Below are positions 1-14,200 of a DNA stretch of 64,000 nucleotides, piece after piece (position 1 is the stretch's first letter; each line of letters starts with the position of its first letter). The notes beneath the pieces were generated by a model that did not search any database, was not told the DNA's origin, and was given only the letters and a program-made list of their open reading frames with translations. Both the position numbers and the translations under genes were made by a program. Source of the stretch: Sipunculus nudus (lineage: Eukaryota > Annelida > Sipuncula > Golfingiida > Sipunculidae); the NCBI GenBank assembly GCA_026874595.1, contig CM049306.1, positions 36,722,019 through 36,786,018 on the forward strand. The letters are read 5' to 3'.

Positions 1-461
1 GCACTAATGAATACTCCTGAAACAACCATGGTTACATATAGCTGCATCTTTTCAGTAGATGCCATAAGGTCTACGAAGGGTCAAGAAAGGGGTGTCTACA
101 TGGTATCAGATTATAAAATAGTAAAAATATGCAGAGCTCTAAAAGTTGCTGAACTTCATAAGAATTTGAAGAAAGTACATTTCAATGAGCTGTTATGATA
201 TTCTTTAAAATCATCAGTTCTGTTAACTTTCCTGTTAATTTAGCTGAGTCCAAATCCATTTCTAGCACTGAAAAAAAGGGAGCGAGTCAAGAATTCAGGC
301 TGCTGTTTGAGCCATTGAGTTTGTGTCAATGAAGAAAACTACTGATGTCTATGTTTGTGATTTCAAGTCTCTGGTTCATATGTCTGTGTATGTATCTGTG
401 TCCCTGTCTATTGGTGAACCTGCAATGAGAAATGCAATTATTAGTACACATAACATGCAAT

Positions 462-540
462 TGTGAAGCTCTCCACCGGGTCTTGAACCAGCAATCATGG
501 ATTAACAAGTCCTTTGCGCTACCACTGCACCATGCAAGAT
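462..540 (-). mobile_element. tRNA-derived SINE head
   Basis: Read on the minus strand, an A-box-like TGGTGCAGTGGTAGCGC (532-516) is followed about 27 bases later by a B-box GGTTCAAGACCC (489-478). That is the internal RNA polymerase III promoter layout of tRNA genes and tRNA-derived SINEs. The acceptor and anticodon stems do not fold into a clean tRNA, so this is a SINE and not a working tRNA gene. Its 3' border towards about 320 is not defined. Confidence 0.6.
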
Positions 541-2004
541 GAGTTGGAAGTGAGGGGTCAAGTGGGGATATTTAAATCTACTCTTGAGAATTGGTCATAG
601 TTGTTAAAATGAGGGTTAATTTTTGTCAAGCGTATGCGTCGTCTGAGCGCTTTGCGCAGGGACATCGCAAAAGCTTAAAAAAATTAACCCTCAGCCGTTT
701 GTTAACAGCCTGCCACTAAACCTAACTCTGTCTCGCACTTCCTACTCCGTCTCACACGGACAAGGTGGAGTCACTGTTTTATTTGTAAGCCCTAACCCTT
801 GAAATACACCAAATATATCCATGATGTGAGTGTGTACAAATGCCTGAAGGGCCCAAGACAACGGATGTGAATGACGTAGGCAGGACATGTGCACATAAGC
901 CAAGTGGTGTAAACAAGCAGAGGGAGGAATCAAGACAGATACAAGCATGTTAAATTGCGTGAAGGAAGGATAAATTGTACATTATTACAGGGTAAGAAGT
1001 ACATAGGAAGGATATAGGATAACATTAACTTACAAAGAAGTAAACCGAATATATTATTAAAATGTTTCACATGTACCCGTGGTGTCTTAACGTGTCCAGA
1101 ATAGCATCCTAAATTCTAGACTCGTACCAAAAAAAGAAATAAACAGAAAAAAATACATAAAAAACATAAGATACAGACACTGAGACAGAACAAAATGACC
1201 TCAAATTTTGTATTTTTCTGCATTGCTGATATAACAAGATGGATATTATTTTATCTTTCATAAACCAAGTGGATTTTATCATCTATTTAAACAGAATCTG
1301 CATTAAATGATAAAGTCTAATGACACAACCTTGTCAATGGAAAGGGGGATGGTCTCGTTGGTCCATGTTTATACTTGATTATCGCCCATACATTACGTAC
1401 CGGTAGATTTTCCCAGAACGCAACTTGTGTCTCCTATCCTGCTGATCGCTCCCCTCCCAGTCAGACCTGACTTTTTCTTTTGGGGTGAAGCCATTATCTT
1501 GCTGGTTAATGCATAGTACGACTATATTAACTTGGTTATTTGATTGATATCAAATGGACAGACATAGCTGTCAGAAATCAGCTGCAACTTCCGTCTTGTT
1601 TGTTACCTGTTACGTGATTGGCCGAAGTGTGACAAATTGACCAATGAAACACGGCTTCATATAGACGTATCCACCCCTCTTTACCTATGCCGCATCACCA
1701 TCGGAGAAAAACATTTATAATTGTATATGTGTCATTAAATTTTCCTGACTTGCCACCTCAACGTTACATTGAGGCGCCCCTTTCACATACCCATTGAAAT
1801 AATTAATTATCATCCATATATGCATATTTTATTCTCAAAGGGAATGTCAACTATCATGTCATAATTTACGGAAGTAGTGTCATCATATTCATACGCATGT
1901 AATTTACAATTAAAGAATTTATTACCAATTTTATATAGGCCTTTTGATAAGATTTTCATACAAAATAAAAATAATCTTAGCTAATCAGGTATAAAGCGTA
2001 TCTT
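541..2004. other. Intergenic DNA upstream of GDI
   Basis: No coding signal is seen. It contains a perfect 15-bp inverted repeat (610-624 and 679-693), reported separately. CCAAT-type boxes around 1617-1645 may belong to the GDI upstream promoter. Confidence 0.5.
610..693. repeat. 15-bp inverted repeat with GC-rich loop
   Basis: TGAGGGTTAATTTTT at 610-624 is matched exactly by its reverse complement at 679-693. The 54-nt loop is unusually GC-rich for the area and has its own small GAGCGC/GCGC hairpin. It could be the core of a short inverted-repeat element or a structured RNA. Nothing nearby decides this. Confidence 0.5.
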
Positions 2005-2169
2005 TATATATAAAGAAGCTATAATTTTGAATCTCTCAATCTAGGAACTCTTTCTTTGTGCGTATGTGGTGAACACTTGTCCAGGGAAGCCATATTGGCA
2101 TTTTTGACAGTAGGAAATAGCCGGCTGGTATTGTCACCAATATAGGAGAAACCATACAGAACTGAAACC
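2005..2169 (+). promoter_or_regulatory. Probable GDI core promoter and 5' UTR
   Basis: A TATA-like string, TATATATAAAG, lies at 2005-2015. The 130-155 bp between it and the ATG at 2170 hold no repeat I recognise and would be the first-exon leader. CCAAT-type boxes, in both orientations, lie further up around 1617-1645 (GATTGG, ACCAAT). An intron in the 5' UTR cannot be excluded, so the start site is uncertain. Confidence 0.4.
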
Positions 2170-2214
2170 ATGGATGAAGAATATGACGTAATCGTGTTGG
2201 GTACAGGTCTTAAG
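2170..2214 (+). CDS. GDI: GDI coding exon 1 (start codon, residues 1-15)
   Basis: The ATG sits in AAACCATGG, a good Kozak context. It opens [15 protein letters not shown], the first beta strand and glycine-rich loop of the GDI fold. The exon ends in phase 0 at AAG followed by GTAAAT. An ATG-initiated exon of 15 codons followed by a very long intron is typical of metazoan GDI genes. Confidence 0.93.
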
Positions 2215-5200
2215 GTAAATATGCAATTTGATTTCACCATGTATTTGGCAAACATAAATGGTGAGGTTGACAGAGTATGCATGAGTCCATGGGCCAGGTG
2301 GGTTCCACCCCCACTCGACCACCAGTGACTACCAACCAGACTTTAAAGGTCCACTCACAGTACTCAAATAATTTGCCTGATTTTTGCATATATCAGCTCA
2401 TTTTTAATTTATTAATGCGCACATTTGCTTAATTTTTACATGTGGCAAAGTATATGCTGCCAAAGTATATGGTATAATTCAATTATTCTGTACACGTACA
2501 GATCTATCTATAAATTAAAATACTATTAAAGCATTTTTAATTAAAAAATTGGTATTTTATCATGAATTTAGGAATTGTCTGATGTTAAAAGATATTACTA
2601 TGTTTTTCTCTCTAACAGCTGGATAGCCCATTTTGTGAAATTCAATTTTAACCAAAGACTGATGACAGATATAAAACATTATCTTTCAGAACATCTGAAA
2701 GTGGGCCCCCCCCCCCCCCCCAATGACGAAAAGTAAACTATATGCACCCTACAGAATAACCCGATACATGAATTATAAAATAGTCATTGAACATTAATAA
2801 ACATGATAACAAAATTAAAAACAAACTATAAACTAATTAATTCCTCAACCTGTTGCAGGTCTAGTGTTTGACTAGGTGAATGTCTTAGTTAAATCCATAT
2901 GAGCATTGAGGACCTCCAATCCTTCCACTGTAGGTTGTTCATACTCAAAACAAACTCTTCCAGTCAGGTATTGTGGGATGGCTAACTCATCTGTCAAACT
3001 CAATGATAAAGATTTGTCATAGTTCAATGAAATACCTTCTCTTTACATTGCATATGCCCATGGTAACAAAATATTATTACTTGTTTCATGAAGTTCTTAT
3101 CACAGAAACATTCATGTTCATTTGCCTTGAAACAATTCTTAACCAGTATAATTTAATGGACTACATTGCCCTCTTCACTACATTTATAACAACACCACAG
3201 TTGTCTTTAGAAACCACAGTTAATTGTGGAGAAAGAATTTCTTTCTCTACAATCCCTAACCAACAGAGCCTTTTAGAATTGGCATTCAGGAGTTGTCTTT
3301 GTATCAATTTTAATCATTATTTATCAATATATATATGTCAAGAGAATCGGTAACATTTTACACAGTAACAGGCGACTGACGTATTTAATCATCTTCATCA
3401 TTCCTGATAGGTGATAATACAAGAAGTTGTAAACTGATATATCTTTGTTTTCTGCAATTAACATGCATAATAGGTGACATATTAATATAAGAAATGTTAA
3501 ATGTATTTTAAAAAAAAACTAACTTGGAAATTAAACCCTGAATGGATGAAATAAGCTGAACATGTGTCTCTCAATTTATTTAAAGTTTTAAACAAAGTTG
3601 ACAAAAAGCGTTTTTGGGAATATAGCCAGAGAAGCTAAGATTAAGATATGTTTGAAGAGTAATTTCCATATAAAGATTAAATCAGGGAACAATCTTGTGC
3701 TTATCTCAACCACTAGATTAAACTGTTGAGTAATGCCCATTCATTTAAAGTTTTAAACTAAGTTTACAAAAAGTATTTTTGGGAATGTAGCCAGAGAAGC
3801 TATGATTAAGATATGTTTGAGGAATAATTTCCTTATAAAGATTAAATCAGGGAACAATCCTGTGCTTATCTCAACCCTAGATTAAACTGTTGAATAATGT
3901 GTCTGAGTTTGTTAAGCCTGTCTGCATATTTATTATTATAACCAAGTCAAAATTACAGCTCAAGTTGTCACTTCCTGAAAATGCTCAGGGATTTAACAAG
4001 AATACCCATGATTCATATGCTAATTTCTGTTAATGATGCTGTTATTTATCAGGGCCCATACCATTCGTTATCTGGTGACTGGTGTGTCCACAGAGTCCAG
4101 CTAGAAATCAATTCATAAAGTGTTTGCTGTATACCAATGGAAAATATGTTTTTACATTATTATGCCCTCCCCCCTCCCCCTTTTTTTCAGGTATAACTGG
4201 TAATTTCAACATTTGTTTGCTATTTTCCCTAATATGGCTGTTTTTAAAAAGCTGAATTTGGTCACAATTTTGGTCTTAGGTCACAGATTTGCACCTAATA
4301 TATTTGTCCTTGACATTATTCCCAAAGTTGTATACTCCAAAGCTGAATCCCATTATTGCTCAGCTGCAGACTGTTGGGGGACTCTTCCAGTGATTGCATG
4401 GGGATTACAAACATCTAGTTTTAAAATAATATTTAATATATAATGCCATTCAGTTGGAGTTAATGTATCTGGTCATCCAACATAATACATTACTTTGTTT
4501 TTATAATAAAAAATAAAGTGAAAGAACATGATGGTATTATAATATCTGCCCAGTGATATTACAAACTCTCTGTTCTGGAGCCTGAATATATATTAAAACT
4601 TAACTTATCTGTAACTTTAGGATTATAAAAGGACCTGCAGATGCTGTCAGTACTTTAATCAAATGTAATTTCTCACATTAATGAATCTTGTTTTTCATTG
4701 GGTTTACATCCTGACTTTCTATCCTGGAGACTGTGCTCGACATTAATTAGGTGCAACGCTGACTGGTTGTGATTTTTCCAGAGCCATTTAGTAATTATTG
4801 AATGTATCTTATTGTTTCCCCAGACAAAGTCGGGGGATACTATGTTTTCATGACAGTCCTGCCGCCGCATATAAATCTTGTTGGCACAATAACTTAAAAA
4901 AATATTTCACGGATCTTTACCAAACTTTGTATATGTACAGGTATGGGTGAGAGGACGACGCCTATTTAAAATGAGGTCATGACCTTTACTAGGAGAGTGT
5001 CCTTGACCTTGAATAGGTCCATCACAAATTCTTAAATATCTCAAGAAATCTTGCATGCTTTGATCCCAAAATCAAATTGATCGAAGGTCATGGATAGGGT
5101 TGCATGTTCCAGAAACTGGTGGCGCCACCTATTATTCTTTACTTGTTTTCGTGCCTTTTAACACCCCCAAAACTGCCACTTGACAGTACTGTGAGTTTTA

Positions 5201-8200
5201 TAAGTCAAAAACTAAAGGACAGATTTCTTTTATATTATGCATATACATAGATACAGGTTATGGGATGATGTTTATTTAAATTGGGGTCATGACCTTTCCT
5301 ATGAGAGTGGCCTTGACCTTGAATATTCCCATATTTGGTGAAATTCACACAAAATCTTTAATATCTCAGATACATGGAATGATCCAAAAAATCAAACTGA
5401 CCGAAGATCTTGGATAGCTTTGTCTTTTGCAAAAGACAGGTGGTGCCACCTTGTGTTGTTTTCTTGTTAAAATGATGTTAATGCATTAACTTTGTAAGAA
5501 TTTGAGGTACAGCCACCAAACCCACAGGTTTGATGCATCTTATCAATGGCTAGGTCAAGTTTGAACATGGATGACCTTGATGCATTTTTTCAATGTCACA
5601 GCAGCGATTATGCTAAAATGATATTAGGGCAATAACTCAAAAAGAATTTGTGGTACAGTCACCAAACCTACAGTTTAGATGCATCTTATCAAGGGCCGGG
5701 CCAAGTTCAAATATGGATGACCTTGATACATTTTTCAAGGTCACATAGGTGATAACCCTGAAATGATGTTAACTTTAATATCTCACTGAGGGATGCATGG
5801 ATTGGTCCAAAAATCAAATTGACATTAGATCTTTGATAGCATTGTTTTCTGCAGATGACAGGTGGCGCCACCTTATGTTGTTTTCTAGCTAAAATGATGT
5901 TTAAACGGAATAACTTTGTAAGAATTTGAAGTACAGTCACCACACCCACAAGTTTTATGCATCTTATCAATGGCTAGGTCAAATTTGAACATGGATGGCC
6001 TTGATACATTTTTTCAAGGTCACAGCAGCTATAATGTTAAAATGAAATTACAGTAATAACTAAAAAAAATTGTTGGTACAGTCACCAAACTTACAGGTAA
6101 GATGCATCTTATCAAGGACTACGGGGAGGGGGGGGGGGGTTAATTGTCTGGGGATACTATGGCACATGTGTTGCCAAGAAATATCTAGTTTATTGATAGA
6201 ATTGATGGATCACACAACAGGAATATTGATGTAATGTTCATTTTGGGCTAGCTTCACCAGCTTTGGTTTGTCAGTATTTGATAAAGTCCAGTTCTTTGCA
6301 AACATGATGAATCCTTGTCCTTGCTTAATCACATTTAATATCTTTATCTGAATGGTCTTTTATCTCTAAGATGTTCAGTCACATTTTTGGTCAGATTGCT
6401 TCATATTTATCTATTTATCTCCAAAGTTTGAAGGTATGGGAACCTCAGTGTGCTGACAGACAACCAGACTATACACAGGCCATAGCTCATTGTCTGATCC
6501 ATAGGTCACAGGTGAAGTGTTGGATCTCTGGTACAGAAGTGTGCCTTCCAGGCCAAGCCTTTGTTGGGCCAGGGCACTGAGGTCATGGAGCTCAAGATGT
6601 GCCAGATTCCCTTTGCATTGCAGGGTCTGGGATGAGTGACCAGCTTTGTGATTCTGCAGTACAGCTGCACTTGAGGTGTTATAACCCTGGGGGGGGGGGG
6701 GTAATTGCATTTAAAAGTATTAGGTATTCAGCAGCTATTCATATACATAAACATATCTTTCAAGGTGCATCAAAAAGGCTTTTTGACATTTATGGAATCA
6801 CATAAAATTCCCAACTAACCGCATTAATTTTAGTCCCGTTTCATATTGTAACTGTGGCCAGAATGTCAGCTTCAATTTTCTCTTTTGAAATCTCTTTGCC
6901 TGACAGATAGTTGGGGTCTCATTCATTGTAAAAGATGGAACTTTGATTAGGTTTGGCAAGCCATCATGTTCTGAACTTGTCACCAAAGACTTAAAGTTGT
7001 CATTGTTATAGTATCCGCCAAGAGTTTTGCGGATACTATGTTTTCAGCCCGCCGTTGCTGCGTCGTGGTCCGGAGAACTCCTCAGTAACCGCTGGGCGGA
7101 ATTTTACGAAACCCGGGATTATGTTCAGGTCACATGTGAACTGCTGCGCCCCAATTTTGTTTTGACCTCTGATCCTTCCTCTCTCCAGTGCATCCATCTG
7201 TGCGTCTGTTTTGACACATCAACCCACATATCTCAGGAAGCATTTGACCGATCTGGAAAAAAAAATTGCCCAAAAGTAGCCCTTGGATAGCTTTATAACA
7301 TACATAAAAAATGGTGGCGCCACCTGCAACCATTTTTGCACAGCGTCCTTCTGTTCATCTGCCTTGGGATAAAATCACTCATATCTCTGCATTGGTTGGA
7401 CTTATCCACCTGAAATTTTTCATTTGTATACATCCTGGAGAGCTTTCTTGATTTTATGACAGGTGACGCCACATACATTCACGTTTACGCTGCAGACATC
7501 CAAGCTCTTGGGAACCATTTGACTGATTGGGCCAAAATTTTGCATGTGTATAGATCTCACATATCTCTTTATCATACGCAAAACTTGTGGCGCCACCTGC
7601 AACCATTTTTGCACAGCGTCTGTCTGTTTGTCTGCCGTGATATAAAATCACTCATATCTCTGCACTGGTTTGACTTATCTGCCTAAAATTTTGCAGGTGT
7701 ATACATCTTGGATAGCTTACTGAATTTTGTGGCAGGTGGCGCCACCTACATTTATGTTTACGCTGCAGACATCCAGGCTTATTTCTCGGGAACCCTTTGA
7801 CCTGTTGGGCCAAAATTTTGCATATGTATAGATCTCACATAGCTCTTTATCATATGCAAAACTGGTGGCGCCTACTTCAACCATTTTTGCACAGCATCTG
7901 TCTGTTTGTCTGCCTTGGGATAAATCACTCATATCTCTGCAGTGGTTGGACTTACCTGCCTAAAATTTGGCAGGTTTTTACATCTTGGATAGCTTTCATG
8001 ATTTTATGACAGGTGGCGCCACCTAAATTCACATTTACGCAGCAGACATCCAAGCTCATATCTCGGAACAGTTTGGCTGATTGGGCCAAAATTTTGCATG
8101 TGTATAGATCTTTCATAGCTCTTTATCATACACAAAACTGGTGGTGCCACCTGCAACAATTTTTGCACAGCGTCTGTGTGTTTGTCTGCAGTGGGATAAA

Positions 8201-11200
8201 ATCACTTATATCTCGGCAGTGGTTTGACTTTTTGCATTTGTATACAACTTTGATAGCTTTCAGGATTTTGTGGTAGGTGGCACAACCTACATACACATTT
8301 CGGCTGCAGAAGTCTATGCTAATATGCAACACACCTCACTCTATTTCCCCTTGTTACTCAATCCATGCCTCACTTCACCTGTCCCACTCTGATTTCAGAG
8401 GATACACATGGTCTCTTGTCGACTGCCTGTATTCTTGTTAATAAATAAAATGGGATTAGCTTATGTTTCCTAGTGCAGTTTTTTTGTTGGAGATATATTT
8501 CTAAGTACTTAAAAATATTGTGGTTATATGCAAAAATGATTAAGAATCTGAATTGTCTGCATGCAAGTTAACATTATAATTCTGCTTCCTTCATATTCTT
8601 AACAAAGGGGAAATATCCTTGTCTTAAGAAAATATTTGGGCAAGTCTTGCTTCACAATACTTCTTACAGTTTTACTTCATCATTCAGATCACTGTTCATA
8701 TTGGTTATATACTTATATTTCCAAATTGATGTGTGGTTAGAGTATAATTGACAATTGTAAAAAAAGATAATGTTTGATAGTGTGATATCCATGGGAATTT
8801 GGAACTACAGAATAACATGTAAGGGGTTAGTGTTTCAGACCCATTGGTGTCATTATTGATTGTCCCATTGATCTGTTGAAGAGATCAATAGCAGATAAAT
8901 GATTAAGCACACAGGCCCTGTCAGTCTCCCATGTGTAATGTGGGTCAGCATAAGGTGAGATTATTCAAATAGAAAGATCAATGCTCTGTGCAACAGGTCA
9001 CAATTTCATACTCCTTGTGCTTATATTAATAACAGTTTACCATGTTATTGTATGAAGGACCACATAATTTATAAATACATGTCACGGTTGGTTATTATTA
9101 ATTTTATATAGGTTAGCATTTTATACACATATATTGTAGGCCTGGAAAAGACTTATTGATTAAAACAACTATAGATGAGGATTCTGTGTTAATAACAGCT
9201 GTTCATGGAGAAATGACTTTATTTTACATTTTTATACAAAAACTTTCTGTTTTTAACAGAGTGAAGTCGAAAAACTCTTTCAAACATTTTTTTAGTTTAT
9301 TGTCATTAACTCATTTTATATATTTAATAAAAAATTTGATAAATGAATTTATTTAAATGGTTACCCAAATGGACAATTTTTTTTTTGAGCTTGAACATCT
9401 AAAATACTGTATGTACTGGTATTATGTAAGCTTGCTTTTGAGATATTATAACATATCATAATATAGTAGTCATCTATTTAAAATCTGGATTGATCATCAT
9501 TGAAATTGTGTTAAGCTTCAGTTGTCCTTAAATGTGTTTTCTCTTATGTAGAACTATGGTGAAGCAAAAGGATGAGCCACTGTTGCAAAGGGGTCAATGT
9601 TGACATAGTTAATGAGGCTAGCAAAAATAGCCAATTTGTTAACATAGCATTCTATTAGTGGTACTGGTGTTTAGTCTAAACATGAGGATGTTTTGGAACT
9701 GGAGTTTCAAAGATCGTTTTTACATCATTACAAACAAATGTATTCTAACAAGTTACACAAACAGATTTTCAAACCTGAACAGGAGATGATTTTCCAACCA
9801 TTTTGATATCCATCCGAAAACTTGATTTACTAAGTTTTTAGACTGATGACTACTGGTTCATATATACCTAACTAGTACTAGGTTTGACTACCAGTATTGT
9901 ACCTTATTGTGCATGTTAAATTTATATATTGTTTGGTTCTGTAAATGGTAGTGTATTGTCAGGTGAAGCCTGGAAACAGGTTTGGCCTAAATGCTTGCAT
10001 GAACACAAAGAAGTTTTAATTTTTCCACAATGTTGAAAACAGTTTTTAAAAACTAGTCCTTATGTGAAACATTGAAAGGGATGTACACGTGTCCTCAGAC
10101 TTCAGGCATGGTTTGCCAATCATTTTTGGTGTAAGGACCATTTGTATATGTAGAGAAAGAACACAGGCTGTGTATCAAGACAGGTCCCCTACATCTTAAC
10201 TGTCATTTCCCCCCCCCCCCCTCCTCCCCCCCCCCCCCCCCCCCGAAGTCTGTGCATATCAGCCTGTACAATGTTAACACTTATGTTTCAGTTAGAGAAA
10301 AAGCTTGGTGCTGGTGAGTCATCTCTTCTGTACCAGGTCTGTAACATGTACAGCCCGGCTGTGTATTGATTTGCACCACTTCTTCTCTTGACAGTGGAAC
10401 ATGAGGCTCAAATACATTACAGTACAATGGTCATATGTATCACAGTGCATCTCCCATGGGCACTGCCGTGTGCCCGTTTTGTAGGAGAAAGCCAAGCACT
10501 ACTCCTTAACACAAAATCAATGTACTTGGGTGATAGATACTGTGATGTATTTTTTAACTGTTCAAGGAGTCATAATATTATTCTCTCTACATCTTTATAA
10601 CTAAATCGTTTTATTTCATTTAAAAATAACTTATTATTATTAATAATGTAATCTTATATAATCTTTTGATACCACCTTGAACATTACTCATTGTATCGCC
10701 AAAACAGAGTTTTGCGGATACTATGTTTTCAGTCAGACGCCGTCGCAGCTGCCACCACATAGGTGTCCGGAGAACTCCTCCGTAACCGCTGGGCAGAATT
10801 TTATGAAACCCCGGATTATGTTCTGTTCATGTGAACTGCTGCGCCCCGATTTTGTTTTGACCTCTGACCTTTCCTCTGCGCTCTGCGTCCATTTGTGCTT
10901 CTGTTTCCACACATAAACCCACATATCTCAGGAACCGTTTGACCAATCAGGCCAAAAATTTTACACAAATGTAGCCCTTGGATAGCTTTATATAAAATAC
11001 ACTAAAAATGGTGGCGCCACCTGCAACCATTTTTGAACTGCGTCCATCTGTTCATCTGCCTTGGGATGAAATCACTCATATCTCTGCATTGATGGGACTT
11101 ATCCACCTGAAATTCGGCACGCGTATACATCCTGGATAGCTTTCTTGATTTTATGACAGGTGGTGCCACCTACGTTTACGCTACAGACATCCAAGCTCAT

Positions 11201-14200
11201 ATCTCAGGAACCATCTGACCGATTGGGCCAAAATTTTGCATGTGTATAGATCTCAAATAGCTCTTCATCATACACAAAACTGGTGGCGCCGCCTGCAACC
11301 ATTTTTGCACAGCGTCTGTCTGTTTGTCTGTCTGCCGTGGGCTAAAATCACTCATATCTATGCACTGGTTTGACTTATCTGCCTAAAATCTTGTAGGTTT
11401 ATACATCCTGGATAGCTTTCTTGATTTTATGAAGGTAGTGCCACCTACATTCTAGATTAGGCTGCAGACATCCAAGCTCATATCTTGGGAACCATTTGAC
11501 CGATTGGGCCAAAATTTTGCATATGTATAGATCTCACATAGCTCTTTATCATACGGAAAACTGGAGGGGCCACCTGCAACCATTTTTGCACAGCGTCTGT
11601 CTGTTTGTCTGTCTGCCGTGGGCTAAAATCACTCATATCTATGCTCTGGTTTGACTTATCTGCCTTAAGATTTTGTGTGTTTATACATCTTGGATTGCTT
11701 TCTCAATTTTTTTGGCAGGTGGCGCCACCTACATTCATGTGACAACTTTCTGCATTTGTGGTAGGTGACGCAACCTACATATACATTTCGGCTATAGACA
11801 TCCATGCTAATATGCAACATACCTTCATTCTATTTCCCCTTGCCACTCAATCCATGCCTCACTTCATATCTGACATAGAAACAAAAGTGATCAGTTTGTG
11901 CTTTTCCTCAGGGGTTAATTCCTTCAGTATTACCAATACATGGCTACAGCCAGATCTAACATTGGTGTTTAAATACATGGGATTTGCATAAAGGTTGCAT
12001 ATATGACATAGGAAGACATATAGAAGAATATTTCAAAACAAGAGCACCGCAAACATGCTTAAAACAACCATCTTATGTCTTGTGACATCTGACCTCATCA
12101 AATATGCCTGAATTTTGCTGAGAATTAAATTCAGGTGAGAAAATGTATTGATCAATATTTATACTGCGTTTCATGAATATCCATAAGAAGTCATCACGAC
12201 ACTCTGACCTCATTAATAATGCATGGATTTGCCATGAATTGAACTTAAGCAAGGTATAATATTGGTTTATATTTCTGTTGAGTTTCATCAAATTCCATCA
12301 TATTCCTAATAAATTATAGTGGCAACACCACAAAGTAGCCTCTGACCTCTTTGAGTTTCGTGAAAATCCGAAAGTTTGAAAAGGACAAACAGTGTGTATA
12401 CCATAATACATCCCGTAATAGACAGGGTTATAAAAATTAAATGTTTCTTTCCCTGCTCAGAAGCTGTAACATTGATACATAAGTGGTCTGACATTATGGG
12501 TTTCTGGTACAAGTTTGTCAGTTTGGTGTATATCAAACCAGAGTGACCAGTGTTTGGGATTTGAAACTTCTGTGAATAGTTGATTGAAGCGTTCTTCTAA
12601 TCAACATTACTGGATGAATAAATATTATTATCAAGGGTATCTTTATCAGTGGAATGCAGGGCTCCCATTGACTCCTAAATTTCTTCCAGACCCCATAACT
12701 TTTGAAGTGTTGCTTATTTTTCCTCAAATTTGAAACTATTTAATGAAACTTAAGTTCAATGAAGAGTTTGAAAACTGGTGACCTTGACCTGAATCTTCAA
12801 GGTCAAATCAGCCAGAAATAAATTATTTGTGACCTTTTTAACTCTTTAACCACTCAGTTTATTTTCATGACATTTGACTTGTGAAATATCCTTATCCAAA
12901 TCTCAAAAGTGGTTATAAAGTGATGACCTTGACCTTCACAGTCAAGGTAAAATAGGCCAAAAAAGGAATTTCTTGTGTTCCCCATAACTAGTGTTGGGAC
13001 GACATGGGTTTTTGATATCATGATAATAATTCAAATTTTATCGCGATATACCGTGATATCGCGATATTTTTAATTATATATAATGGCATTAATAAGCCAT
13101 CAATAATGATATTTATAACAACCGCCTTTAAAGTCTTGACTTTATACAAGGGGTTAAGTATTAATATCATTTATACCTATTGGCCAGTACCACAGATTGA
13201 CTCATTAAGTGATGTAAGTTGCATGAAGGTCCTGCAGGTGTGCAAGCTTGAGGCGCGGGAACTCCTGCCCCCATCGTCGAATCACGCTTGTCAGAACTTT
13301 CCATCAGTTCCTATAGCTACATAAAAGCCGGAGAATCCCGGCGAATTTTCGGAGAGCGTGTCATACCAATCATGGCTAAATATACCATCCCAATTGTATA
13401 TGGCAAAATATGCAACCCGTATTGAATATTCGATTCAGTGGTGACACTTTTATGTTGACATTTTCGTTCCATTCAATAAAAGCATAAACATGTGTATTTA
13501 TTGCTCTTTCATTATAATGTTATTTTCTCCCGGAATTCTCAAGCTTTTGTCCTCTGATTCATCCTGCTACTTTCGGACATTTCCTACTAATCCCGAAGTC
13601 TGTAAGCACACGGTTCTACCCATACGCGTGTATTCAAATACATGTGGTTTATAAAAATAAATGTGATTCTTTGAAATAAATTTATTTTGAACTTCAAGGG
13701 CTTGCTTGTGAACCAAAATCGTGAACAAATATTGATATCGTGATATTGCGATAATAGAAAAGTTGACGGTATGATAACCGTAGATGTCAGATATCGTGAT
13801 AATACCGTATACCGGTAACCGTCCCAACCCTACCCATAACATTTGATCATGAAGTATCACATATTTTTTCCTTAAATTTGAAACGCTTATTTTTTCAACC
13901 AAGTTCAATGAGGAGTTAGAAAAGTGATTACCTTGACCTGGATCTTCAAGGTCAAATCAGTTGGATTTGAAATTATTTGTGAATGCTTTAACTTTTGATC
14001 CACTTGGTATAATTCCATGACATTTGATTTGTGTAATATTCTTACCAAAATCTCGGAAGTTTTCAAAAACCATTTAACTTTACCTTCATCTTCAAGGTAA
14101 AAAACGGCAGAAATTAAAATATTTTGTTTACACTATTACTTTTGAACCATTCAATATATTTTCATCAAATTTGACATGTGAAATGATCTGGAAAAATCTC

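Larger units (their letters stand above)
2215..4816. other. First part of GDI intron 1
   Basis: Intronic. It holds a poly-C run near 2705-2722, a 165-bp tandem duplication (3579-3899) and the candidate recursive splice site at 4165-4196. An open stretch at 2973-3353 has no recognisable protein. Confidence 0.6.

Noticed and set aside
462-540. A functional tRNA gene
   Set aside because: A and B boxes are present but the acceptor stem and anticodon arm do not form cleanly; it fits a SINE head better.
2973-3353. A 126-codon plus-strand open frame in GDI intron 1
   Set aside because: No family recognised, AT-rich low-information composition, and no splice sites that fit the GDI phases.
6411-6710. 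A 99-codon minus-strand open frame in GDI intron 1
   Set aside because: It overlaps an open frame on the other strand and contains the poly-G run. No recognisable protein, no splice support.
7313-8285. CRISPR-like spacing of a short palindrome
   Set aside because: The intervals between palindromes are themselves repeated, far longer than CRISPR spacers, and the genome is animal with spliced genes.
7027-8332. Many short open frames in both strands of the A elements
   Set aside because: They repeat with the 275-bp units, overlap on both strands and carry no known domain. They reflect repeated DNA, not genes.
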